NCBI GenBank assembly: GCA_022402405.1
Contig: JAKRSG010000360.1
Coordinates: 1-5,365, forward strand
Length of the DNA: 5,365 nucleotides
Direction: 5' to 3'
From: Bacteroidia bacterium
GTDB lineage: Bacteria > Bacteroidota > Bacteroidia > UKL13-3
Positions 1-5,365 of the stretch are shown here, one piece after another; the stretch's first letter is position 1, and the number at the start of each line of letters is the position of its first letter. The notes beneath the pieces were generated by a model. The model saw only the letters and a program-made list of their open reading frames with translations, was not told where the DNA came from and did not search any database. The position numbers and the translations under genes were made by a program.

Positions 1-1
1 T

Positions 2-1417
2 TTAAAAGAAATAGGCTTGCTAGATGAAGATTATTTTATGTATGGCGAAGACATAGATTTGAGTTATTGCATAAACAAAGCAGGCTTTAAAAACTACTAT
101 TACCCGCATACTACCATTATTCATTACAAGGGCGAAAGCACTAAAAAAACGAGTGTAAATTTTGTATTTACCTTTTACCGTGCCATGGTCATTTTTGCCC
201 AAAAACATTATTCAAAAAAACACGCCCGAAACTTCAGCGCCCTTATAAACATAGCCATTTACCTAAGAGCATTTGCGGCCATCTTAAGTCGCTTTGCTTC
301 TAAAGTATTTATTCCGCTCCTCGATTTCTCGGTAATATTTTCTTCTTTAGCATTATTGGTTGGTTTTTGGTCGAACCTAAAGTACGATACTCCTTTAGCC
401 TACCCGGTTCACATTGTGTACTCCAATAGTTTAGTATATACACTACTTTGGTTAACGGGTTTGTTTTTAGCTGGCTCTTACAACAAGCGAAAAACCTTCT
501 TAAGCGTAGCCAAAGGAGTTGCCTTTGGCACCTTGGCCATTGCTGTTTTTTACGCATTTGTAGATGAAGATTATAGGTTCTCTAGGGCCATTATTGTATT
601 GGGTGCCTTTGCGGCCGTAGTTGGCGCTTTTTTAATTAGGGTTGTATTGTATTATGCCAAGTACAAACGCTGGAGTTTAACCATGGGCAGTCACCTAAAA
701 ACCATTATTGTAGGTAATAAACTAGAAGTAGAAAGGGTGCAAGACTTACTCATAAAATCTAAATCTAAAAGCGATTATTTGGGTTATGTTTCGGTTGAAC
801 CTAATAAAGAAGATAACCATTATCTTGGTCAGGTAAGTGAATTAAATGAATTGGTAGATTTTTTTGGAGTAGAGGAAATTATTTTTTGCAGCAAAGACCT
901 AGCAGCTTCTCAAATTATTGAGTGGATGGGAAGTAATAGTCACCAAGATATTTTATACAAAATTGTGCCAGAAGAGAGCTTGTTTATTATTGGCAGCAAC
1001 AACAAAAATACGCCGGGCGATTTTTATACCATTGAGATAAACCTGCAATTGGCAAAGGCTTTTGAGCAGCAGAAAAAGCGCGTTTTTGATATTATTGCGA
1101 GCATTGTGTTATTATTCCTTTCGCCTGTTTTGTTTCCGTTTATTAGAAATCCTAAAAACTTTCTGCCCAATATTTTTGAGGTTTTGGCCGGAGAAAAAAC
1201 TTGGGTAGGTTATGCCCATGCAGATAATATAAAACTATTACCCAACATTAAAACGGGCGTGGTAAGCACAACAGATGCGCAACGCAGTAAAAGTCACAAC
1301 CCGGTAACCATACAAAAACTCAACTTCTTATACGCCAAAGATTACTCGGTAGAGAAAGACTTACTCATTGTAATGAAATCTATAAGGGAAATGGGGAATA
1401 GAAATCAGAAATTTTAA
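2..1417 (+). CDS. GT2 glycosyltransferase fused to membrane/Rossmann/degenerate sugar-transferase module (5' partial)
   Basis: The reading frame is open from base 2, so the true start lies upstream; 471 residues are visible. Residues 1-50 carry the C-terminal signature of rhamnosyltransferase-like GT2 enzymes: FMYGEDIDL (acidic ED motif) and then IIHYKGEST. About four hydrophobic segments follow (roughly 103-123, 142-158, 168-187, 194-217), with a GSYNKR turn and a FSRAIIVLG...LIR segment typical of the N-terminal part of WcaJ/WbaP-type polyprenyl-phosphate hexose-1-phosphate transferases. A Rossmann-like domain (about 231-345, starting HLKTIIVGNK) resembles CoA_binding_3. Next comes KKRVFDII plus a fifth hydrophobic stretch, then FLPNIFEVLAGEKTWVGY (387-404), IKTGV and a C-terminal LNFLYAKDYSVEKDLLIVMK. 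These match both ends of the bacterial sugar transferase domain, but the catalytic middle (KFRSM, Asp-Glu dyad) is absent. Likely role, by inference: inner-membrane glycosyl transfer in surface polysaccharide or glycolipid assembly, with activity in the GT2 part. The fusion is seen; the substrate is unknown. Confidence 0.85.
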   Translation, partial: LKEIGLLDEDYFMYGEDIDLSYCINKAGFKNYYYPHTTIIHYKGESTKKTSVNFVFTFYRAMVIFAQKHYSKKHARNFSALINIAIYLRAFAAILSRFASKVFIPLLDFSVIFSSLALLVGFWSNLKYDTPLAYPVHIVYSNSLVYTLLWLTGLFLAGSYNKRKTFLSVAKGVAFGTLAIAVFYAFVDEDYRFSRAIIVLGAFAAVVGAFLIRVVLYYAKYKRWSLTMGSHLKTIIVGNKLEVERVQDLLIKSKSKSDYLGYVSVEPNKEDNHYLGQVSELNELVDFFGVEEIIFCSKDLAASQIIEWMGSNSHQDILYKIVPEESLFIIGSNNKNTPGDFYTIEINLQLAKAFEQQKKRVFDIIASIVLLFLSPVLFPFIRNPKNFLPNIFEVLAGEKTWVGYAHADNIKLLPNIKTGVVSTTDAQRSKSHNPVTIQKLNFLYAKDYSVEKDLLIVMKSIREMGNRNQKF

Positions 1418-1443
1418 ATTCGAAATTCGAAATCCGAAATTCG
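1402..1443. repeat. 7-bp tandem repeat (AAATTCG) running through the stop codon
   Basis: Four tandem heptamers lie at 1416-1443: AAATTCG, AAATTCG, AAATCCG, AAATTCG. The array begins within the TAA stop (1415-1417) of the glycosyltransferase gene. Two weaker units in the same register precede it (AAATCAG at 1402-1408, AAATTTT at 1409-1415), so the repeat appears to supply the last codons (QKF) and the stop. I recall similar TTTCGAA-type strings between genes in other Bacteroidota. No function is evident. Confidence 0.75.
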
Positions 1444-1480
1444 AAAAAATTGTTGTCTAAAAAAATTAAATTTAAACTAT

Positions 1481-1630
1481 TGAGATCCTTCGCCCCACTC
1501 CGTTACGCTCAGGATGACAACGTTTTATAGCTAAAAGGCAGTATACTTGGAGGCAGCTTCGCTGCCTCCAAGTATACTGCCGGGAAACATGCGAGTAGCC
1601 CGTCATTCTGAGCGATAGCGAAGAATCTCA
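1481..1630. repeat. REP/BIME-like composite inverted-repeat element
   Basis: The left arm 1481-1518 (TGAGATCCTTCG ... ACGCTCAGGATGAC) is the imperfect reverse complement of the right arm 1602-1630 (GTCATTCTGAGCG ... CGAAGAATCTCA). The left arm has about 9 extra bases (CCCCACTCCG region) in its middle. A second, perfect palindrome (1537-1581) sits in the loop, giving a nested structure about 150 bp long. From general knowledge, elements built on this 'gagatccttcg/cgctcaggatgac' core are multicopy intergenic sequences in Bacteroidota. Whether a REP-associated transposase moves them cannot be told here. It lies between two same-strand transcription units and could act in RNA as a 3'-end structure for the upstream gene. 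Confidence 0.8.
1537..1581. repeat. perfect 21-bp-stem hairpin with 3-base loop
   Basis: Bases 1537-1557 (beginning GGCAGTATACTTGG) are exactly reverse-complemented by 1561-1581, leaving only TTC (1558-1560) as the loop. The sequence after it is CGGGAAACATGC, with no T-run, so it is not a canonical intrinsic terminator on the plus strand. The bases before it (CTAAAA, 1531-1536) give only TTTTAG on the minus strand, also short of a proper U-tract. It occupies the loop of the larger inverted repeat and looks like an inserted or evolved inner palindrome. Confidence 0.85.
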
Positions 1631-1657
1631 TGCTTTTTCCTAGACAGCAGTGATTCT

Positions 1658-1712
1658 AATTTTAAAAACACAAATCTTCTTCAATATCGTCATTGTTCTA
1701 TTAGTCCTTAGA
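1658..1712 (+). repeat. 55-bp dispersed repeat, copy A (9-bp periodic)
   Basis: This segment aligns without gaps to 2753-2807, with 43 of 55 identical bases by hand count. It starts AATTTTAA..ACACAAATC and continues into four 9-base units (TTCTTCAAT, ATCGTCATT, GTTCTATTA, GTCCTTAGA) that are degenerate versions of a GTCCTCATT-like unit. It lies in the gap upstream of the lipoprotein promoter, in the same orientation as copy B downstream of the two small genes. No inverted partner is visible beside this copy. Confidence 0.7.
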
Positions 1713-1742
1713 ATATAGATAAAAAGCACTAACCCTGCTGTA

Positions 1743-1773
1743 CTTGCAAATCAGAAAGATATATTTAAATTTG
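1743..1773 (+). promoter_or_regulatory. Bacteroidota-type sigma-70 promoter for the lipoprotein gene
   Basis: TAAATTTG at 1766-1773 is an exact match to the Bacteroidota -7 element TAnnTTTG. CTTG at 1743-1746 lies 19 bases upstream and matches the -33 element TTTG in three of four positions, at the expected spacing. Transcription would begin near 1779, leaving a leader of about 24 bases before the ATG at 1803. That leader (AAAAAATTTAAACCCAAGCATT) has no purine-rich Shine-Dalgarno sequence, which is usual for this phylum. The element is seen in the sequence; activity is inferred. Confidence 0.6.
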
Positions 1774-1802
1774 AGTAAGTAAAAAATTTAAACCCAAGCA
1801 TT

Positions 1803-2429
1803 ATGAAGCATAAAATACTCCTTATTTTCTTACTATTTACCAGCACCTTTTTTAGTTGTAGAAAAGATGATGATACCCCTTGTGATAATAAAGATTACCA
1901 TTATAACCTTTCAGAAGAAGATAAATCAAAAGTACCATACACAGGTTATGATACCTTAGTTTTTGTTAGCAATACCAACGATACCGCTGTTTGTATTGGC
2001 CAAGGTAAAAAGCAGTATTATTTAAGAACCGTAATTCCCAATTATACCATAAACAATTGCAGCATCCCCTCAACAGATAATTATGAGGCGTATAATTACA
2101 AATTTAGTTCGAATAATTCTAAGTTTGATATTGAAATTAATGCGTATAGAAAATCTGGTATTGGTCTTTCAGGTTCATATTCAATCCAAATAGAATATAA
2201 TGCTTCTATAAATTATATTTTATTACTATACCAAATTGGTGAAAAACAAGCATATAATTTCAGAGATTCAGTTTTAATTAATGGAAAATGGTATCGCGAT
2301 ATTTCTATATCATTTATAGATTCGAAAAAACAATTTACACCAAAGTTATTTTACAACAAGGAATTTGGCATCTTAAAAATTCAAAACAGCGATTCAACAG
2401 AATTTTGGGAGTTGCATTCTAAAAAATAA
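1803..2429 (+). CDS. uncharacterised surface-lipoprotein candidate
   Basis: The product has 208 residues. The first 18 form a short lipoprotein signal peptide (MKHK, then a Leu/Ile/Phe-rich core), ending in the lipobox-like TFFS before Cys19. The following RKDDDTP fits the Lys-Asp/Glu-rich lipoprotein export signal described for Bacteroidota surface lipoproteins, so display on the outer leaflet of the outer membrane is plausible. The mature part is rich in Tyr, Asn and Ser, with three more cysteines (27, 64, 86) and alternating hydrophobic stretches that suggest beta structure. Two parts resemble what I recall from unnamed Bacteroidota lipoproteins: TLVFVSNTNDTAVCIGQGK (51-69) and the ending LFYNKEFGILKIQNSDS plus FWEL. 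It therefore looks full length. No enzymatic motif was seen. The ATG follows a good promoter, and the next gene starts 7 bases after the stop, suggesting an operon. It appears more AT-rich than its neighbours (14 G/C in the 60 bases 2161-2220). Confidence 0.82.
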   Translation: MKHKILLIFLLFTSTFFSCRKDDDTPCDNKDYHYNLSEEDKSKVPYTGYDTLVFVSNTNDTAVCIGQGKKQYYLRTVIPNYTINNCSIPSTDNYEAYNYKFSSNNSKFDIEINAYRKSGIGLSGSYSIQIEYNASINYILLLYQIGEKQAYNFRDSVLINGKWYRDISISFIDSKKQFTPKLFYNKEFGILKIQNSDSTEFWELHSKK

Positions 2430-2436
2430 AAAAACT

Positions 2437-2661
2437 ATGAAACAAATTTATTTAACTTTTGTGCTATTAATTTTGAGCTTAAAGTTGTTTGGACAAGGAT
2501 ATAAACCCAGTTATACCAAAGTAAAAGAAGAACGTTATGGGGATGGTCAGTATTGGGAGTATGATGCCTATAATTACCAGAATTACCCTTACACCTTATT
2601 TGACCATACCAATAAAATAAGCATATTATCACAGAAAGATTCTTTTATAGATAAAACTTAA
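2437..2661 (+). CDS. small secreted-protein candidate, unrecognised, possibly truncated
   Basis: The product has 74 residues. Residues 1-20 (MKQIYLTFVLLILSLKLFGQ) look like a type I signal peptide of the Bacteroidota style, with probable cleavage after the Gly at 19, just before Gln-Gly. The mature part is only about 55 residues, rich in Tyr and charged residues (GYKPSYTKVKEERYGDGQYW, then a Tyr/Asn-rich stretch), with no cysteine and no motif I recognise. Its ATG lies 7 bases beyond the lipoprotein stop, after an A-rich spacer, so it should share that transcript. The stop is followed two bases later by an array of 9-bp repeats (from 2664), which raises the possibility that the gene once ran longer. 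A complete small protein is equally possible. The minus-strand frame opposite it has no signal or domain features and was not called. Confidence 0.55.
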   Translation: MKQIYLTFVLLILSLKLFGQGYKPSYTKVKEERYGDGQYWEYDAYNYQNYPYTLFDHTNKISILSQKDSFIDKT

Positions 2662-2663
2662 TT

Positions 2664-2699
2664 AGGACCTTGGGGACATTTAGAACTATGGGGACATGC
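2664..2699 (+). repeat. array of four 9-bp units, left arm of an inverted pair
   Basis: The units are AGGACCTTG, GGGACATTT, AGAACTATG and GGGACATGC, each carrying a GGAC-like core at a strict 9-base period. The array starts two bases after the stop of the small secreted-protein gene. Bases 2664-2695 match the reverse complement of 2772-2803 at 22 of 32 positions, so the two arrays face each other across about 75 bases of otherwise featureless sequence. In RNA they could pair loosely between the two convergent transcription units. Confidence 0.65.
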
Positions 2700-2752
2700 G
2701 CAACATTAATTACTAGCAGCCAATTTTACTAATGCCTGAAGACTAATTTCAA

Positions 2753-2807
2753 AATTTTAATTACACAAATCGTCCTCAATGTCCTCATTGTCCTGATGGT
2801 CTTTAGT
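2753..2807 (+). repeat. 55-bp dispersed repeat, copy B (9-bp periodic, right arm)
   Basis: This is the second copy of the repeat at 1658-1712. It opens with AATTTTAA..ACACAAATC and continues as GTCCTCAAT, GTCCTCATT, GTCCTGATG and GTCTTTAGT (2772-2807). Its units are more regular than those of copy A. It forms the right-hand, opposite-orientation partner of the 9-bp array at 2664-2699. It lies in the gap between convergent genes; the remainder of that gap, 2808-2865, shows nothing I can name. Confidence 0.7.
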
Positions 2808-2865
2808 AGAAATACCCAACTAGAAAAACAGTTTACAATTATAAAGGCCGGCGCAAAGCTTACCC

Positions 2866-3618
2866 CTACGCTTTAATATACCCCAGCACCTTCTCATTTA
2901 ACAAAGCGGCTTCTTCTACCATTCCCATGTGGGCGGAGTTGCTTAAATAGGCGATATGCGCTATTTGGCACAATGCGGCTTGCTCAAACATGGCTTGTTC
3001 TGGAATGAGGCTATCGTATTTACCAACGGCAAAAAATACCGGGATTGTTAGCTGCTTTAAAACATCTGTTCTGTCGGGTCTATCGCGCATGGCTTTGGCT
3101 GCTTCTATGATGCCTTCTGTACTGCTTACTAAAGCTTCTTTTACGGCAGTTTGAGTATGTTCTTTAGAGGCAGGCTCTTTAAACAAAGCAGGAATGAATG
3201 TTTCTAAGAAAGGCTCTTTGCCATGCTTGGTAATAAATTCTATTACCTGATTGCGCTTTAACTTACGTTCGTCGGTATCGGCTACTGCAGTAGAATGTAT
3301 AAGGCCAAGTCCGCGTAAAAACTCTGGAAACAATTCTGCAAAAGCCAAGGCAACATATCCACCCATGCTGTGTCCCATTAGCACGCAATGGTTTAGGTTC
3401 AGCCCAACTAATACTTTTTTTACCTCTTGGGCCATACCATCTATGCTAATGCCTTTGATGGGGTTGCTTTTGCCAAAGCCAGGTAAGTCTATTGTTATAA
3501 CTTTACAATGGTCTTTAAAAAACAATACCTGCTCGTTGAAGCAGGTATTGTTTTCGCAGTAACCATGAAGCAGTACCAAGTTTATATCTCCGGTACCCTC
3601 TGTGTGGTAATGCAGCAT
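2866..3618 (-). CDS. alpha/beta-fold hydrolase
   Basis: The product has 250 residues, a normal single-domain length for the family. It begins MLHYHTEGTGDINLVLLHGY; His18-Gly19 is the oxyanion-hole motif after the first core strand. DLPGFGKS (44-51) is the classic loop after strand 4. GHSMGG (82-87) is the nucleophile elbow with Ser84. Asp202 in GKYDSLIP and His230 in NSAHMGMVE complete the catalytic triad. The cap region (about 110-185) is helical and charged. There is no signal peptide, so it should be cytoplasmic. The family acts on esters, lactones or C-C bonds, but the substrate cannot be read from sequence; MhpC/BioH-like names would be guesses. The ATG is separated from the stop of the upstream isomerase gene by one base (TAATATG), and no Shine-Dalgarno sequence is visible. 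Translational coupling and co-transcription are likely. No convincing terminator is seen downstream. Confidence 0.94.
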   Translation of the reverse strand: MLHYHTEGTGDINLVLLHGYCENNTCFNEQVLFFKDHCKVITIDLPGFGKSNPIKGISIDGMAQEVKKVLVGLNLNHCVLMGHSMGGYVALAFAELFPEFLRGLGLIHSTAVADTDERKLKRNQVIEFITKHGKEPFLETFIPALFKEPASKEHTQTAVKEALVSSTEGIIEAAKAMRDRPDRTDVLKQLTIPVFFAVGKYDSLIPEQAMFEQAALCQIAHIAYLSNSAHMGMVEEAALLNEKVLGYIKA

Positions 3619-3619
3619 A

Positions 3620-5365
3620 TTAATAAAATAAGAAGCGGTTATCTTTAACGTTTTTCAATTCTTTTAAAATCTCAAAATAACCATACTCAATACGTTGTTG
3701 AATAGCGCTTGATAACTCGTTTTTCTGCATGCTATAATCTGTAATAGCTGGAGCAGGAGTAACTTTATTGATTTGGTATGCATAAACAGCTACATCGCCT
3801 TTTACCGGACCAACAAGTTTATTTACCTGTGAAGTACCCGCAACAGCACCACCAAATGTATTATCTACACCTACATACGGAATACTTGCATTATCAAAAG
3901 TTAATCCGCCAACTGGAGTTACAGACTGGTTTAACTTAGTGCTCAATGCCTCTATGCTAGTAGCACCTTCCATAGCAGATTTTAATTTCTCTTGTAATTG
4001 CTCAGCCTTCTTGTCTTTAATAAAGTCTACTCTTACACGCTCTTTAGCAGATTCGAAGTTAGCTTTACCTTTTTCACGCACAAGCGCTAAGGTAGCAATA
4101 ACATACTTATCGTTGCTTACTGTCATAACATCGCTTACATCGCCTACTTTGGCATTGTAAGCCCAACGAACGGCTTCTCTAGCTTCATTGTAACCAGGTA
4201 AATAATTATCGGTTTCGCGCACAAATTCTGCAATACGCTTGGTTAATCCTTTTTCTTCAATGTTTTTATTAAAGTCTTCTATGCTTCTGCTGCTGGCAGC
4301 AAACTGACTAGCATCGTTAAAAGCAACAGAGCTCGTTTTTTCGCTAGCTGCAATAGAACGCTCTAACACACCTGCACAAACTAACTTTTTGCTCTTATCT
4401 TCTGTAATCTTAATTACATGGAAACCGAATTGAGTTTTTAATACAAATTGATCACCTTTTTTACCATTTTTAACCGCATCATTAAATGCAGGAACCATGG
4501 CTCCTTCTGTAAACCAACCTAAATCTCCGCCTCTATCTTTGGTTCCATCTGTACCAAATTCGGATGCTAAAGCAGCAAATTCTTCACCCTTTTTAACACG
4601 AGCTAAAATGTCGTTTGCTTTCTTTTGAGCCGCAGCTGTATCTGCATCTGTAGCACCTTCTACTCTAATTAAGATATGACTGGCACGCATGCTAAAGATA
4701 GAATCTGAAGAAGTTCCCGCAATCTTATAAAGAGTATATTTTCCATTTTCGAAGATTGGTCCGATAACCGTACCAACAGAATCGCGGAATAATCTGCCCT
4801 GAACCGACTCTGGAAAATCGCTTCTTCTCTTAGCGGTTGGGTCGAATTTTACATCGCTATTAATATCCACGTAAGCTGTATCATTATCTGCAGCAGCAAA
4901 CTGTGCTACTTGATCAAAAGCCCAACGCTGAACTTCCATACTATCTTCGCTTGTTGGAGCAAAATCCCATACTACAAATTCCAATTTGCGCGAATTTTCA
5001 CGCTCTTTGTATTTGTCCATATTCTTTTTAAAGTAAGATTTTAACTCACTATCATCAGCTACAATAGATGAATCAGAAATGGTAGAATAAGCCAATGCTA
5101 CTAAGTTTAAATCTTTAGATTGGGTTCTAGCAGTATATAAGTTTTTAGCCTCTAATGAAGTTGTATAAACACCCTTCTTTAAAATATTAGCATATTTACG
5201 CTGTAAAGTTTCAGTGATTAAATAATCTTCAAACTCTCTCCACTGAGCTTTAACCGACTCGTCTGTACCCTCGGTAACGTTCTTTAAATAACGCTTTACC
5301 GTATTTACATCAAATCCTGTTGGTGAGTTTGGATCGGTAAACGACTGACGAATTTGCGGGTGAAT
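3620..5365 (-). CDS. ppiD: PpiD/SurA-like peptidyl-prolyl cis-trans isomerase (5' partial)
   Basis: The frame runs to the right edge, so the N-terminus is missing; 581 residues are visible, beginning IHPQIRQSFTDPNSPTGFDV. That opening matches the SurA/PpiD-type chaperone segment in which a 'fxDpxtGxFd' loop is followed by helices (about 1-130). A parvulin rotamase domain spans about residues 225-325 (roughly bases 4390-4690): RASHILIRV, then FAALASEFGTDG, GGDLGWFTEGAMVPAF and FGFHVIKI. A second, divergent region follows, with LPGYNEAREAVRWAYNAKVG and VSDVMTVSNDKYVIATL, as in Bacteroidota homologues of about 700 residues. From family knowledge, an N-terminal membrane anchor precedes the visible part and the protein works in the periplasm on newly exported and outer-membrane proteins. 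The symbol reflects that family and is not certain without the anchor. It is followed after one base by the hydrolase gene, in the same operon. Confidence 0.93.
   Translation of the reverse strand: MHPQIRQSFTDPNSPTGFDVNTVKRYLKNVTEGTDESVKAQWREFEDYLITETLQRKYANILKKGVYTTSLEAKNLYTARTQSKDLNLVALAYSTISDSSIVADDSELKSYFKKNMDKYKERENSRKLEFVVWDFAPTSEDSMEVQRWAFDQVAQFAAADNDTAYVDINSDVKFDPTAKRRSDFPESVQGRLFRDSVGTVIGPIFENGKYTLYKIAGTSSDSIFSMRASHILIRVEGATDADTAAAQKKANDILARVKKGEEFAALASEFGTDGTKDRGGDLGWFTEGAMVPAFNDAVKNGKKGDQFVLKTQFGFHVIKITEDKSKKLVCAGVLERSIAASEKTSSVAFNDASQFAASSRSIEDFNKNIEEKGLTKRIAEFVRETDNYLPGYNEAREAVRWAYNAKVGDVSDVMTVSNDKYVIATLALVREKGKANFESAKERVRVDFIKDKKAEQLQEKLKSAMEGATSIEALSTKLNQSVTPVGGLTFDNASIPYVGVDNTFGGAVAGTSQVNKLVGPVKGDVAVYAYQINKVTPAPAITDYSMQKNELSSAIQQRIEYGYFEILKELKNVKDNRFLFY

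Noticed and set aside
20..557. Minus-strand reading frames at 20-208 and 309-557
   Set aside because: They are antisense to the glycosyltransferase gene, whose GT2 and membrane motifs are clear, and show no features of their own.
1402..1443. CRISPR-like array
   Set aside because: Seven-base units are contiguous with no spacers; a CRISPR repeat would be about 24-40 bases with unique spacers.
1537..1581. Rho-independent terminator
   Set aside because: The stem is strong, but it is followed by CGGGAAAC and not a T-run on the plus strand. On the minus strand only a short TTTTAG follows, and no minus-strand gene ends here.
2082..2579. Duplication between the lipoprotein and small-protein genes
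   Set aside because: TATGAGGCGTATAATTACAA (2082-2101) and TATGATGCCTATAATTACCA (2560-2579) share 17 of 20 bases and encode similar Tyr-Glu/Asp-Ala-Tyr-Asn-Tyr peptides, but similarity stops at both ends, so chance in AT-rich Tyr/Asn-rich sequence is the simpler view.
2435..2632. Minus-strand 65-residue reading frame
   Set aside because: It mirrors the plus-strand secreted-protein gene, has no signal peptide or known motif and starts in the middle of that gene; treated as a shadow.
2855..2874. Terminator for the hydrolase operon
   Set aside because: Only a 5-bp stem (AAAGC/GCTTT) overlapping the stop codon region can be drawn, too weak to call.
3251..4160. Plus-strand reading frames at 3251-3562 and 3939-4160
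   Set aside because: They lie antisense inside the hydrolase and isomerase genes, whose motifs are unambiguous.

Overview
This window looks like an AT-rich chromosomal stretch from a member of the Bacteroidota. The evidence is a Cys-Arg-Lys-Asp-Asp-Asp lipoprotein export signal, an exact TAnnTTTG promoter element, the lack of obvious Shine-Dalgarno sequences, a large PpiD/SurA-like foldase with family-typical motifs, and intergenic inverted repeats of the 'gagatccttcg...cgctcaggatgac' kind that I recall as common in this phylum. I cannot name a genus.

Layout. Bases 2-1417 (+) are the 3' part of a glycosyltransferase gene. A GT2 C-terminus is fused to membrane segments, a Rossmann-like domain and a shortened sugar-phosphate-transferase module that lacks its catalytic core. 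The gene ends inside a 7-bp tandem repeat (1402-1443). The gap from 1418 to 1802 holds a nested palindromic element (1481-1630, with a perfect 21-bp-stem hairpin at 1537-1581), one copy of a 55-bp dispersed repeat (1658-1712) and a good Bacteroidota-type promoter (1743-1773). That promoter faces two small genes: a surface-lipoprotein candidate (1803-2429) and, 7 bases later, a short secreted-protein candidate (2437-2661). The 2662-2865 gap lies between convergent genes. It contains two opposed arrays of four 9-bp units; the right-hand array belongs to the second copy of the 55-bp repeat (2753-2807).

On the minus strand, a peptidyl-prolyl isomerase gene enters from the right edge (3620-5365, 5' end outside the window). 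One base after its stop codon begins an alpha/beta hydrolase gene (2866-3618), so the two are very likely co-transcribed and translationally coupled.

The functional themes are envelope biology: surface polysaccharide synthesis, periplasmic protein folding and exported proteins. They are housekeeping or common accessory functions. I found no convincing new multi-gene system. The points most worth a second look are the catalytically gutted transferase module, the small lipoprotein/secreted-protein pair bracketed by direct copies of a 55-bp repeat, and the layered intergenic repeats.
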